From: an uncultured Lachnospiraceae bacterium
Lineage (GTDB): Bacteria > Bacillota > Clostridia > Lachnospirales > Lachnospiraceae
DNA length: 24,145 nucleotides
Direction: 5' to 3'
NCBI GenBank assembly: GCA_910577955.1
Contig: CAJTNC010000034.1
Span: forward strand, 1 to 24,145
Every line of letters begins with the position of its first letter. Positions within the stretch are counted from its first letter, which is position 1. The notes under the pieces were generated by a model. It saw only the letters and a list, made by a program, of their open reading frames with translations, did not search any database and was not told the origin of the DNA. The translations under genes were made by a program, and so were the position numbers. This document shows, one piece after another, positions 6,481 through 14,558 of this stretch.

Positions 6481-6500
6481 AAATTTGCAGGAAAATAAGG

Positions 6501-6506
6501 TATAAT
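6501..6506 (+). promoter_or_regulatory. Probable -10 box for the GH3-like gene
   Basis: A perfect TATAAT lies about 95 nt before the start codon. The best -35 candidate, TTGTAG at 6475-6480, is 20 nt away, longer than ideal. The leader holds CGGCT/AGCCG and other short stems. Confidence 0.45.
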
Positions 6507-6602
6507 ATTGAAACATATTATACCGGCTCGGAGCGAAGCGCAGCAGCCGTGTGAAGATGTGGTTTGCGGCCGGCTTGAACACACACAGGAAATGAGGATA
6601 TC

Positions 6603-8105
6603 ATGAGAAAAAACAAAAGGGCGGAAAAAGAGTACAGGAAAAAGCACTTTATTGCAGAGGATGAAGAGTACGATGACGATGAAATAGATGATGAAGAAGA
6701 CTATGAAGATGATGACGACGAAGACGACGACGATGATGAAGACGACGATGAAGACGACGATGAAGAGTACGATGACGGCGAAGATGAAATAGATGATGAC
6801 GGCGACGGCAGGTGGGGCAGTGAAAGTGCCAGACGTGTGCGGAGGCGGTCACGTCGGATAAGAAACCAGATCTTTGCATATGCGGTGGTGGTGATTCTGG
6901 CTGCAGGAGCTTTAGGCGGCGCTTTTTTTGGAGGAAGAAAGATTGTCCGGAAGTTTCAGGAGAACAAGCAGGCAAAGGAGCAGGAAGAGCAGGCGGAATT
7001 AGAGCAGGAAGAAGAACCCGTTGTGGATATAGAGAGCGGCGAACAGGATGAAGAGATAGAAAGCGAAGCGGAGACGCTCAGCCCCTTGGATGAGATTGCG
7101 ATGGCGCGGATCGCCGAAATGCCGCTGACGGATAAAGTTGCGGCGCTGTTTATAGTGGAACCGGAGCAGATCACGGGAGTGGATGCTGTGACAAAAGCGG
7201 GCGACGCCACGAAGGATGCCCTTACTACGTACAAAGTTGGCGGACTTGTGTATGGAGCGAAGAATATTACCGGGGAAGATCAGCTGAAAGAGCTCTTGAG
7301 CAACACGGCATTGATCGATCAGACGCTGTTTTTGGCAGTGAATGAGGAAGGCGGTGAAAATTCTGTGCTGGCGTCTAAACTTGCGGTGACCAAAGTGCCG
7401 GATATGGCGTCGGTGGACGGAGTGGACAGTGCGCGTCTGGCCGGAAGCGATACGGGCGCTTATCTTGCAGAGTACGGATTTAATTTGAATCTTGCGCCGG
7501 TTGCCGATGTGAAAACATCGGAGGGCAGTATTCTCGGAAACAGAAGCTTTGGCAGTGATCCGGGGCAGGTGGGTGAAATGGCGGCGGCCTACGTGCAGGG
7601 ACTTGCCGAAAAGGGAGTCAGCTCCTGCGTAAAGACATTCCCGGGGCTTGGTAACGTCACGGAATCTCCGGCGAATGGTATGGCGGAGACTGATCGCAGT
7701 CAAAGCGATATGGAGAACGTGGAATTTACTGCTTATCAGACTGCCATTGCAGCAGGCAGCGAGTTTGTCATGGTGGGGACGATTTCGGCGCCGGCTCTGG
7801 CCGGAGACAATACGCCCTGTTGTCTTTCCTCCTCGGTGATCGGATTGCTGCGCAGCAATCTGGGGTATGACGGTATTGTGATTACCGGGGCATTGAATGA
7901 AGCGGCAGTCAAAGATTACTATACATCGGCGGAAGCGGCGGAGAAAGCTTTGCGGGCAGGGGCGGACATGCTTTATATGCCGGAAAATTTTAAGGAGGCT
8001 TACGAGGGCTTGCGGCAGGCAGCGGAGGCGGATGAAGCGCTGCAGAGTCGTATTGACGAAGCATTGCTGCGCATATATCGGGTAAAATACAAGGATAAAG
8101 TATAG
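6603..8105 (+). CDS. Membrane-anchored GH3-like protein, probable pseudoenzyme
   Basis: A 500-residue protein in three parts. Residues 1-85 are a highly acidic Asp/Glu tract followed by a basic RRVRRRSRR patch. Residues about 90-112 form one TM segment. An acidic linker then leads to a glycoside hydrolase family 3 N-terminal-type barrel (about 165-495, NagZ-like layout). The fold is recognisable from NLAPVADV, LGNRSFGSDP and the KTFPG block. The residues needed for catalysis are changed: the KHFPGHG motif of NagZ reads KTFPGLG (344-350), the D-S-H loop reads ESP, and the nucleophile Asp in V-x-TD is Gly429 in VITGAL. It is probably surface-exposed and catalytically inactive, perhaps binding cell-wall sugars. 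The ATG has GAGGA about 6 nt upstream. A weak hairpin (8105-8119) follows the stop. Confidence 0.82.
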   Translation: MRKNKRAEKEYRKKHFIAEDEEYDDDEIDDEEDYEDDDDEDDDDDEDDDEDDDEEYDDGEDEIDDDGDGRWGSESARRVRRRSRRIRNQIFAYAVVVILAAGALGGAFFGGRKIVRKFQENKQAKEQEEQAELEQEEEPVVDIESGEQDEEIESEAETLSPLDEIAMARIAEMPLTDKVAALFIVEPEQITGVDAVTKAGDATKDALTTYKVGGLVYGAKNITGEDQLKELLSNTALIDQTLFLAVNEEGGENSVLASKLAVTKVPDMASVDGVDSARLAGSDTGAYLAEYGFNLNLAPVADVKTSEGSILGNRSFGSDPGQVGEMAAAYVQGLAEKGVSSCVKTFPGLGNVTESPANGMAETDRSQSDMENVEFTAYQTAIAAGSEFVMVGTISAPALAGDNTPCCLSSSVIGLLRSNLGYDGIVITGALNEAAVKDYYTSAEAAEKALRAGADMLYMPENFKEAYEGLRQAAEADEALQSRIDEALLRIYRVKYKDKV

Positions 8106-8141
8106 CTGTCTCAAACAGCGTCAAAAAATTTGTAAGGGATA

Positions 8142-8170
8142 TTGACAATCGAATAAAGAGATGATAAATT
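8142..8170 (+). promoter_or_regulatory. Promoter of the metal-resistance operon
   Basis: TTGACA (8142-8147) and TAAATT (8165-8170) are 17 nt apart. The -10 box lies inside the left arm of the operator. Confidence 0.8.
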
Positions 8171-8203
8171 AAACATATGAACAATTATTCATATGTTTAA
8201 TTT
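8166..8203. promoter_or_regulatory. ArsR/SmtB-type operator, 16-bp perfect inverted repeat
   Basis: The arms AAATTAAACATATGAA (8166-8181) and TTCATATGTTTAATTT (8188-8203) are exact reverse complements around CAATTA. The core ATATGAA...TTCATAT matches the class of operators bound by SmtB/CadC/CzrA sensors. It overlaps the -10 and the start site, so a bound repressor would block RNA polymerase. The T-run after it could also make it a weak terminator. Confidence 0.85.
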
Positions 8204-8282
8204 TTTTGTAATGTTCTTAGCGAAGTAAATAGTCGTTGCTTAGTGTAAGGCCACTTTACGCAGAACAAAGGAGGAGGGAGAA

Positions 8283-8633
8283 ATGGGAGCAGAGTGCTGT
8301 GAGCAGATTTTTATACATGAAGAACTGGTGGAAAAAGTAAATAAGGAGATGCCTAAGGAAGAAGAACTGTACGATTTGGCGGAGTTGTTTAAGGTGTTTG
8401 GCGATTCCACAAGGATCCGCATTCTGTTTGTGCTATTTGAGGCGGAGGTCTGTGTGTGCGATCTTGCGGAGGTGCTGCACATGACGCAGTCGGCTGTTTC
8501 ACATCAGTTGAAGATATTGAAGCAGGCAAAACTGGTCAGCGCCAGAAGGGAGGGAAAATCGGTGTTTTATGCGCTGGCGGATGATCATGTGCGGACGATC
8601 ATTGCACAAGGGCGGGAGCATATCGAGGAATAA
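8283..8633 (+). CDS. ArsR/SmtB-family metal-sensing repressor (CadC-like)
   Basis: A 116-residue winged-helix repressor that should autoregulate the operon and leave DNA when metal binds. The recognition helix region TQSAVSHQLKIL (about 68-79) is typical. Two metal sites can be read. The alpha-3 motif EVCVCDLA holds Cys57 and Cys59 and, with N-terminal Cys5/Cys6, resembles the Cd/Pb/Zn site of CadC. The C-terminal helix has Asp100-x-His102-x10-His113-x2-Glu116, the exact alpha-5 zinc pattern of SmtB. The protein therefore seems to carry both. The ATG has GGAGGAGGG upstream. It is the first gene of a three-gene operon, with 28 nt to the next gene. Confidence 0.93.
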   Translation: MGAECCEQIFIHEELVEKVNKEMPKEEELYDLAELFKVFGDSTRIRILFVLFEAEVCVCDLAEVLHMTQSAVSHQLKILKQAKLVSARREGKSVFYALADDHVRTIIAQGREHIEE

Positions 8634-8661
8634 AAAGAAAATATAAAAGGAGAGATAAGAT

Positions 8662-8880
8662 ATGAAGAAAAAATTCAAGATGGAAGATCTGGACTGCGCA
8701 AACTGCGCGGCAAAAATGGAGGAAGCGATAAAAAAGATTGACGGTGTAAGTGACGCTAATGTCAGTTTTATGGCTCAAAAAATGACGATTGAGGCGGCGG
8801 ACGACAGATTTGATGAGATCATGAAAGAAGTGGCGGCGGTCTGCGCGAAAGTAGAGCCCGACTGCAAAATCTTAATGTAA
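8662..8880 (+). CDS. Stand-alone heavy-metal-associated (HMA) domain protein
   Basis: A 72-residue soluble protein that is a single HMA (ferredoxin-like) fold. The metal-binding loop is DCANCAAKM, with Cys12 and Cys15. The acidic residue before the CxxC suggests Zn/Cd/Pb rather than Cu(I), since copper chaperones usually have MxCxxC; this is an inference. It also has two C-terminal cysteines (VCAKVEPDC). AAAAGGAGAG precedes the ATG. It lies directly before an ATPase that lacks its own HMA domain, so it probably delivers metal to that pump or serves as its detached regulatory domain. Confidence 0.92.
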   Translation: MKKKFKMEDLDCANCAAKMEEAIKKIDGVSDANVSFMAQKMTIEAADDRFDEIMKEVAAVCAKVEPDCKILM

Positions 8881-8957
8881 AAACAGCAGCGCAGGAGGAA
8901 TGGTTCTGCCGGAGGGCAGCCGACATAGAAAACGATAAAGGGTGAAAAGGTGTGGAG

Positions 8958-10898
8958 ATGACAAAGAAGCAGAAAAATATGTTGAAGAGAATTATCATAT
9001 CGGCCGTACTGTTTGCAGTGTTGATGGTCTGCGAGCATACGGGTATATTCGGAGGTCTGGCCGGTACATGGTTTCTTTTGCCTTTTTATGCGGTGCCATA
9101 TTTGATCGTTGGTTATGATATTATTTACAAGGCGGCCCGCAACATAAAAAACGGGCAGATATTTGATGAAAATTTTCTGATGATGTTAGCGACATTCGGG
9201 GCTTTTGGAGTGAGAGAGTACGCTGAGGCGGCGGCTGTGATGCTGTTTTATCAGGTGGGCGAATTGTTCCAGAGTTATGCGGTGGGAAAATCACGCCAGT
9301 CTATCGCGGATATGATGGATATCTGTCCGGAATATGCCAATGTAGAGCAGGAGGGCGAACTTGTGCAGGTCGATCCGGACGAGGTGGAGGTCGGCAGCAT
9401 TATTGTCGTGAAGCCGGGAGAGCGGATTCCGCTTGACGGTATTGTGGCGGAGGGAGAGTCCTATGTGGATACGGCAGCACTGACCGGTGAATCTGTGCCG
9501 AGAAAGGTATCTGTAAATGAGGAGATATTCAGTGGCTGCGTGAACGGGAGCGGCACTTTGAAAATAAGGACGACCAAAGAATTTGATGATTCCACCGTGG
9601 CGAAAATTCTGGAACTGGTAGAAAATGCAAGCAGCAAGAAAGCGAAAACAGAAAAGTTTATTACAAAATTCGCGAGATATTATACGCCCTTTGTGACGAT
9701 AGCCGCGGTGTTGTTAGCGCTTGTTCCTCCTCTTATAACAGGCGGAGGATTCGGAGAGTGGATTGGGAGAGCCTGCACGTTTCTTGTGATATCCTGTCCC
9801 TGTGCGTTGGTGATTTCCGTACCCCTTGGATTTTTCGGTGGGATAGGGGCAGCCTCCCGCATGGGGGTGCTGGTGAAAGGCGGAAACTTCTTAGAGGCAG
9901 TGGCTGAAATGACCACGATTGTATTCGATAAGACGGGAACGCTGACAAAAGGGATGTTTCAGGTTACTAAAATTTTGCCGGCGGAAAGTATTGGCAATAT
10001 CGAGGGAGAAGAAAGTGATCTCGGGGATTGCGGAGACAGTCAAAAGGAGGCAGGAAGTTTCAGATTATTGGAGTTGGCGGCCCTTGGAGAGGGCTACTCG
10101 AACCATCCGATCGCCGTTTCCATCCGGGAGGCCTACGAGGAGAACGGCGGAAAGTTGGACCTGAGTCTGGTGGATGAGGCGGAAGAGATTGCCGGATACG
10201 GGATCTGCGTCAAGGTGGACGGCAGGGAAGTGCTGCTTGGAAATGAAAAACTGATGCAGCTGAAAGAGATAGAATATCAGCCGGTGTCAGAGGCCGGGAC
10301 CATCGTGTATGCCGCCTGCGGGAAGCAGTTTCTTGGCGCCTTGGTGATTTCTGACGCGGTCAAGGAAGGCGCGGCAGAAGCAATCCGCGATATGAAGAGG
10401 GCCGGAGTGAAGAAGTGCGTGATGCTGACCGGAGACAGAAGGCAGGCGGCTCAGGCGGCAGCAGCAGAACTCGGCATTGACGAGGTGCACGCGGAACTCC
10501 TGCCGGCGGATAAGGTTCGCATTACCGAAAACCTGTTAGAGCAGCAAAAGGGAAAAGGGAAATTAGCCTTTGCAGGGGACGGAATCAACGATGCACCGGT
10601 ATTGACCAGAGCGGACATCGGTATCGCTATGGGAAGTATGGGTTCCGATGCGGCTATCGAGGCGGCGGATGTTGTGCTGATGGACGACGATGTGAGAAAG
10701 ATTGCGGCAGTAGTGCGGTGTGCGAGAAAAACTCTTACTATTGTGAAGCAGAATATTGTTTTTGCCCTCGGCGTCAAAGCGCTTGTGCTGATTCTCGGAG
10801 CCTTTGGAATGGCAAATATGTGGGAGGCTGTTTTTGCCGATGTGGGCGTGGCGGTGCTTGCCATCATGAACTCTATGAGGGCGTTAAAGGCGTCATAA
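8958..10898 (+). CDS. P1B-type heavy-metal-exporting ATPase (ZntA/CadA class)
   Basis: A 646-residue membrane ATPase that would export Zn2+, Cd2+ or Pb2+. Motifs in order: TGES of the actuator domain (Thr176 on), the membrane ion site SCPCALVIS (Cys280, Cys282), the phosphorylation site DKTGTLT (Asp324), the P1B-specific SNHPIAVS, and GDGINDAP (Asp541 on). The last TM helices contain VKALVLILGAFG and ADVGVAVLAIMNSMRAL, the Lys and Asp pattern of the Zn/Cd/Pb subgroup. The usual N-terminal HMA domain is absent and is supplied by the preceding gene. An acidic insert follows the phosphorylation motif. ATG 8958 is preferred over GTG 8952 because AAAAGG is 7 nt from the former. A terminator follows the stop. 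Confidence 0.95.
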   Translation: MTKKQKNMLKRIIISAVLFAVLMVCEHTGIFGGLAGTWFLLPFYAVPYLIVGYDIIYKAARNIKNGQIFDENFLMMLATFGAFGVREYAEAAAVMLFYQVGELFQSYAVGKSRQSIADMMDICPEYANVEQEGELVQVDPDEVEVGSIIVVKPGERIPLDGIVAEGESYVDTAALTGESVPRKVSVNEEIFSGCVNGSGTLKIRTTKEFDDSTVAKILELVENASSKKAKTEKFITKFARYYTPFVTIAAVLLALVPPLITGGGFGEWIGRACTFLVISCPCALVISVPLGFFGGIGAASRMGVLVKGGNFLEAVAEMTTIVFDKTGTLTKGMFQVTKILPAESIGNIEGEESDLGDCGDSQKEAGSFRLLELAALGEGYSNHPIAVSIREAYEENGGKLDLSLVDEAEEIAGYGICVKVDGREVLLGNEKLMQLKEIEYQPVSEAGTIVYAACGKQFLGALVISDAVKEGAAEAIRDMKRAGVKKCVMLTGDRRQAAQAAAAELGIDEVHAELLPADKVRITENLLEQQKGKGKLAFAGDGINDAPVLTRADIGIAMGSMGSDAAIEAADVVLMDDDVRKIAAVVRCARKTLTIVKQNIVFALGVKALVLILGAFGMANMWEAVFADVGVAVLAIMNSMRALKAS

Positions 10899-10923
10899 TA
10901 TAAAAAATGAAAATATCATGGAA

Positions 10924-10952
10924 GAAAAGCGGTTGCGTGCAGCCGCTTTTTT
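10924..10952 (+). terminator. Terminator of the metal-resistance operon
   Basis: AAAAGCGG pairs with CCGCTTTT around a TTGCGTGCAG loop, followed by T residues. It lies 25 nt after the ATPase stop codon. Confidence 0.88.
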
Positions 10953-10953
10953 G

Positions 10954-10962
10954 TGATATAAT
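10954..10962 (+). promoter_or_regulatory. Extended -10 promoter for the DUF5721-like gene
   Basis: TGATATAAT is an extended -10 (TGn plus perfect TATAAT) placed directly after the terminator. The would-be -35 falls within the hairpin, and no good -35 match is seen. Confidence 0.6.
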
Positions 10963-11002
10963 GGGCGCAAACAGCGAAATATTCACAAAGGATAGTAAAC
11001 CT

Positions 11003-11512
11003 ATGGTTTGTTTGAAGATAAAAAATACAAGAGAATTCATGCAGAAGTTTTTGATGACGGAGACTTTTGCAGATTTTTTATTGGCGGAAGCAAGAATTGA
11101 CACCTTTGTCAGATATGATATTGACGGTCATGTCAGGAAAGAGTTTTACACGAAAGAAGAGCAGGAAATGCAGGAATTCCATGAATATGCGGCATGGGAG
11201 GCTCTGCGACCGCAGGTATTGCAGTTTGTGAAGGGTAAGCGGACTCCTCTTTTTATGAAACTGGTGTTAGTTTATACGCCGGAGAAGGCGCAGGCATGTC
11301 TGGAGGAGGAAGATCAGGCTGCGGAGAGCGCAAATTTTGTTAAATATCTGTTATGCACCGTGAAATATGAAAACGGTGTGATCACCCTGACGGGAGGTAT
11401 CTCCTATCGGGGTTTTACTATGGACAAAAACCCGGAAAAATTTTGGGATCACAGACTATGTCTTTTGGTAGAACAGATGGGGTTGGAATATGAAATCGTA
11501 TCATTCATATAA
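11003..11512 (+). CDS. DUF5721-like conserved protein of unknown function
   Basis: A 169-residue soluble protein that starts MVCLKIKNTREFMQKFL and resembles the DUF5721 family of Firmicutes. No catalytic motif or membrane segment is visible. The central part is acidic (EEQEMQEFHEYAAWEAL), and the C-terminal part looks like a beta-sheet region (GVITLTGGISYRGFT). The start is at 11003, with AAAGGATAG upstream; earlier in-frame ATGs lie within the terminator and promoter and cannot be used. Its 3' end overlaps the next gene by 23 nt, so the two are probably co-transcribed and translationally coupled. The family is often found in Lachnospiraceae genomes, but its function is not known. Confidence 0.8.
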   Translation: MVCLKIKNTREFMQKFLMTETFADFLLAEARIDTFVRYDIDGHVRKEFYTKEEQEMQEFHEYAAWEALRPQVLQFVKGKRTPLFMKLVLVYTPEKAQACLEEEDQAAESANFVKYLLCTVKYENGVITLTGGISYRGFTMDKNPEKFWDHRLCLLVEQMGLEYEIVSFI

Positions 11513-12527
11513 TAGAAAAAGCGGCGGAAGAAGATCTTACGGAGGAAAAAAGAGCTGGCAGCGGAAGATGCCGCTGTGGGCTTCGATTACCTTGCTAGCA
11601 TTGTATCTTTTGGCGCAGAGTTTGTCGGGAACTGAAGAAACAATCGGTTCGACCGATATGGTCAATCAGAGCACGGAGACATCGGGCACTGCGGAAATCG
11701 TGAAAGTGAAAGATCCCGAGGGGGAGCTGGAAGTGCATTTTCTTGACGTGGGGCACGGAGATTCCACAGTGATCGTTTGCGGAGAACATGCGATGATGAT
11801 TGACTGCGGGGATGATGCACAGGGTACGAAACTGCAAAATTATCTGGCAAAGCACGGGATAAATAAGCTGGATTATCTTGTGTTGACCCATCCGGACAAA
11901 GATCATATCGGCGGCGCGCCGGTGATCATCACAAAGTTTCCGGTGGGGAAAGTATTTGAATCCGGATTTTATAAAGATAATAAGACGGCTGAAAAACTGC
12001 GGCAGACGCTGAAGTACGAACGGATAGAGACGGTGGTGCCGGAGGTGGGGACGGAGTATCAGCTGGGAGAGGCATATTTTACGATCCTTGCGCCAAACCG
12101 GACATACGAGGACTCCAATGATTCTTCTATCGCCCTGTTGCTGCATTTTGGAGAGAACACGTTTTTGTTCACCGGGGACGCGGAAAAAGAAGCGGAATCT
12201 GATATGGTGGAGAACGGAGAAACAGCCGGCCTGTCTTTGAAAGCGGACGTCTATCAGGTGGGGCACCACGGCAGTAAAAGTTCCAGCAAGAAGAAGTTTT
12301 TGGAGGCTGTCTCCCCGGAGTTTGCGGTGATCAGCTGCGACTATCAGGGCGAGTATGGACATCCCCATGCGGAGGTTTTAAACCGTTTGAGGGAGAGGGG
12401 GATTCAGGTGTTTCGCACCGACGAGCAGGGCACTGTGGTGGCGGTTTCCGACGGAAAAAGCATTACATGGAACTGTTCGCCGTCAGAGAGCTGGATCGCA
12501 GGTGAGCCGGGAAAAAGCAGGGATTAG
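11490..12527 (+). CDS. Membrane-anchored ComEC/Rec2-like metallo-beta-lactamase-fold hydrolase
   Basis: A 345-residue protein with a short basic N-terminus, one hydrophobic segment at about residues 27-43 (LWASITLLALYLLAQ), a Ser/Thr-rich linker and a metallo-beta-lactamase domain. Domain motifs are VHFLDVGHGDS, then the metal ligands in THPDKDHIGG (His134, Asp136, Asp138, His139), FTGDAE, and GHHGSKSS. This HxDxDH pattern matches the extracellular nuclease-like domain of the DNA-uptake protein ComEC. The competence channel TM domain is absent, so this is the free-standing type common in Clostridia, probably anchored outside the membrane. Its substrate is unknown; nuclease or phosphodiesterase activity is inferred. 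It overlaps the preceding gene, and dacF-like follows after 9 nt. Confidence 0.9.
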   Translation: MKSYHSYNRKSGGRRSYGGKKSWQRKMPLWASITLLALYLLAQSLSGTEETIGSTDMVNQSTETSGTAEIVKVKDPEGELEVHFLDVGHGDSTVIVCGEHAMMIDCGDDAQGTKLQNYLAKHGINKLDYLVLTHPDKDHIGGAPVIITKFPVGKVFESGFYKDNKTAEKLRQTLKYERIETVVPEVGTEYQLGEAYFTILAPNRTYEDSNDSSIALLLHFGENTFLFTGDAEKEAESDMVENGETAGLSLKADVYQVGHHGSKSSSKKKFLEAVSPEFAVISCDYQGEYGHPHAEVLNRLRERGIQVFRTDEQGTVVAVSDGKSITWNCSPSESWIAGEPGKSRD

Positions 12528-12536
12528 GGGGCGGAG

Positions 12537-13913
12537 ATGACAGGGATGCGAGGAAAAAAGTGTAAAATAGGGATAACAACTTTTGTGACAATTCTGTCAG
12601 TTTTTTCTGTTGTGATGCAGGGGTTTACTGTTTGCGCCACGGCGGAGGAGCCTGTACCCACAGGCCCGGACTGGGCAATGGATGCGGCAGCGGCTCCCGC
12701 GGTGGTGGCCGAGGGTGCGATATTGATGGATGTAGACACAGGCGTCGTATTTTATGAAAAGAATATCCATGAAAAATATTATCCGGCATCGATCACAAAA
12801 CTGCTGACCTGCTTGGTGGCAGCGGAAAACAGCGAATTGACTGATGTAGTCAAATTTTCCCATGAGGCGGTATTCGGTATAGAGAGCGGTTCTTCCCACA
12901 TCGGAATTGACGAAGGCGAGGAGTTGACGATGAAAGACTGCTACTACGGGGCGCTGTTGGAATCCGCCAATGAAGTATGTTCGGGAATCGCGGAGCATGT
13001 GGGAGGCAGTGTGGAAGGCTTCGCTGCCATGATGAATGAGAAAGTGAAGGAACTCGGGGGGAACGAATCTAATTTTGTGAACGCCAACGGACTGCACAAC
13101 GATAATCATTATACGAGCGCTTACGATATGGCTCTGATAGGGCAGGCGTTTGCAAAAAACGAAATGCTTCTTGAAATATCGGGCACCGATTTTTATCATA
13201 TAGACGCCACGGCTGCACAGCCGGACGAAATTGATCTGAGGCACCACCATCGTATGCTGCCGGGCTGTCAGTTGAGCAAGGCAAGACCCTACGAGTACAT
13301 GATTGGGGGCAAAAACGGTTTTACGAGCATAGCCCGGACGACGTTGGTCACTTTTGCGAAAAAGGACGGGCACAGACTGGTCTGCGTTCTTTTAAAGGAT
13401 GAGAATCCGCATCACTATACGGATACGTTGTCACTGTTTGAGTATGGCTTTGCCTGTTATGAAAACCCGTCGCTGAAAGATCAGATCGATGCGAAGACTA
13501 AGGAGCTGCAGGGTAAGCAGGAAGTATCTGAGAATGAGACGTCCGAGGACGGGATTGTCGCCGCCTCCGCGGGAACGGCAGCTTTAGGAGACGGGGCCGG
13601 AATTTCTGCCGGAGGGAACGGGACGGAAGGTCTCGGGTTAGACGAGATGGACAGGCGGGTGGACAACGTGGGGAAAGATAAAGCGTCCGGCCGGACCGGG
13701 GAGGCGGATGCAGAAAAAGAGGTCAGGTATAAAACCGGAAAGGGGCAGACAGGCAGTATTCCGGTATTGACTATTGTAGTCACTGTCGTTGCTGCGGCGG
13801 CTGTCTCAGTCTGCGGCGTTATTTTTTACCGAAATTATATGCAGGAGATGGAAAGAAGACGCAGACGGGCCGAGATCATGGCGAGACACCGGGCCAGAAG
13901 AGAGGCCGGTTGA
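12537..13913 (+). CDS. D-alanyl-D-alanine carboxypeptidase (DacF type, peptidase S11)
   Basis: A 458-residue penicillin-binding protein predicted to trim terminal D-Ala from peptidoglycan stem peptides outside the cell. It has an N-terminal signal segment (TTFVTILSVFSVVMQGFTV). Active-site motifs follow: SITK (Ser85 nucleophile, Lys88) and SAN (143-145). The third motif reads KNG (259-261) in GGKNGFTSIAR, where S11 enzymes normally have KTG. A low-complexity Gly/Glu-rich linker (about 330-405) leads to a C-terminal TM helix (about 408-430) and a short basic tail. Most DacF proteins end in an amphipathic helix, so the TM anchor is a variation. It follows the preceding gene by 9 nt. Confidence 0.92.
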   Translation: MTGMRGKKCKIGITTFVTILSVFSVVMQGFTVCATAEEPVPTGPDWAMDAAAAPAVVAEGAILMDVDTGVVFYEKNIHEKYYPASITKLLTCLVAAENSELTDVVKFSHEAVFGIESGSSHIGIDEGEELTMKDCYYGALLESANEVCSGIAEHVGGSVEGFAAMMNEKVKELGGNESNFVNANGLHNDNHYTSAYDMALIGQAFAKNEMLLEISGTDFYHIDATAAQPDEIDLRHHHRMLPGCQLSKARPYEYMIGGKNGFTSIARTTLVTFAKKDGHRLVCVLLKDENPHHYTDTLSLFEYGFACYENPSLKDQIDAKTKELQGKQEVSENETSEDGIVAASAGTAALGDGAGISAGGNGTEGLGLDEMDRRVDNVGKDKASGRTGEADAEKEVRYKTGKGQTGSIPVLTIVVTVVAAAAVSVCGVIFYRNYMQEMERRRRRAEIMARHRARREAG

Positions 13914-13957
13914 AGAAGCGGCAGCCAAATTTTATGCGGAAGAAAACGGAGAAAGCA

Positions 13958-14458
13958 ATGGAGAGTCACGAAATAGAGAACGACAAAAAGATATCGGAGC
14001 ATTCCAGAAAGGAACAAGCTGTGGAAGCTTTTTTCGGCGGATGCAACTGTGCGCAGGCCGTGTTTGTCACATATGCGGATCTGTTTGGGATCGACAGGCA
14101 GACAGCGATGAATCTGACAAATTCTATGGGCGGCGGCATCAGCAGACTGCGGGAAGTGTGCGGTACGGTGTCGGCTATCGCGCTGCTCACAGGGCTTGCG
14201 GAGGGAGCCGTCGATCCGCAGGACTTACAGGCCAGAGAAAAAGTATATGGAAGAACCAGAGAACTTCTTTCTCTTTTCGAGGAAGAAAACGGATCTCTGA
14301 TCTGCAGGGAATTGCTTGGAAAGGCAGGGCGCGAGATGTCTTCAATGCCTTCGGAAAGGACGCCCGAATACTACAAAAAGCGTCCCTGCGCAAAGTATGT
14401 GGCCAGCGCGGCGAAAATACTTGAGGAAAATCTTATAACAATAAAACAGGAAACTTAA
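13958..14458 (+). CDS. C_GCAxxG_C_C family protein (possible redox or metal protein)
   Basis: A 166-residue soluble protein of the family named for its cysteine pattern. The motif begins GGCNCAQAVF and continues with SMGGGISRLREVCGTVSAIALLTGL; further cysteines lie at SLICREL and RPCAKYV. These conserved cysteines suggest redox activity or metal/cluster binding, but the biochemical role of the family is not established. The frame is open back to a TTG at 13910 that overlaps the dacF stop, but ATG 13958 has GGAG 6 nt upstream and gives the usual family length, so it is preferred. It is probably co-transcribed with the carboxypeptidase gene. Confidence 0.88.
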   Translation: MESHEIENDKKISEHSRKEQAVEAFFGGCNCAQAVFVTYADLFGIDRQTAMNLTNSMGGGISRLREVCGTVSAIALLTGLAEGAVDPQDLQAREKVYGRTRELLSLFEEENGSLICRELLGKAGREMSSMPSERTPEYYKKRPCAKYVASAAKILEENLITIKQET

Positions 14459-14558
14459 CAGCTCAGACAGATATGACAGCCATTTTTGCTTGAGGCTTCT
14501 TCTGAAATATGATAAACTATGTAGAGTGTCAGAAAACGATCAAAGAGAGGGAGAAGCC

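Noticed and set aside
6999..8114. 371-codon minus-strand ORF
   Set aside because: It lies antisense to the GH3-like gene, is rich in His and Arg as shadow frames of GC-rich genes are, and shows no family motif.
8900..8938. 12-residue leader peptide before the metal ATPase
   Set aside because: The GGAGG is only 1-2 nt from this ATG, too close for initiation, and the stretch mainly holds a small CTGCC/GGCAG hairpin.
10907..11002. N-terminal 32-codon extension of the DUF5721-like protein
   Set aside because: It would run through the operon terminator and the gene's own -10 box.
13910..13957. TTG start overlapping the carboxypeptidase stop
   Set aside because: ATG 13958 has a clear GGAG site and gives the usual family length; the TTG has none.
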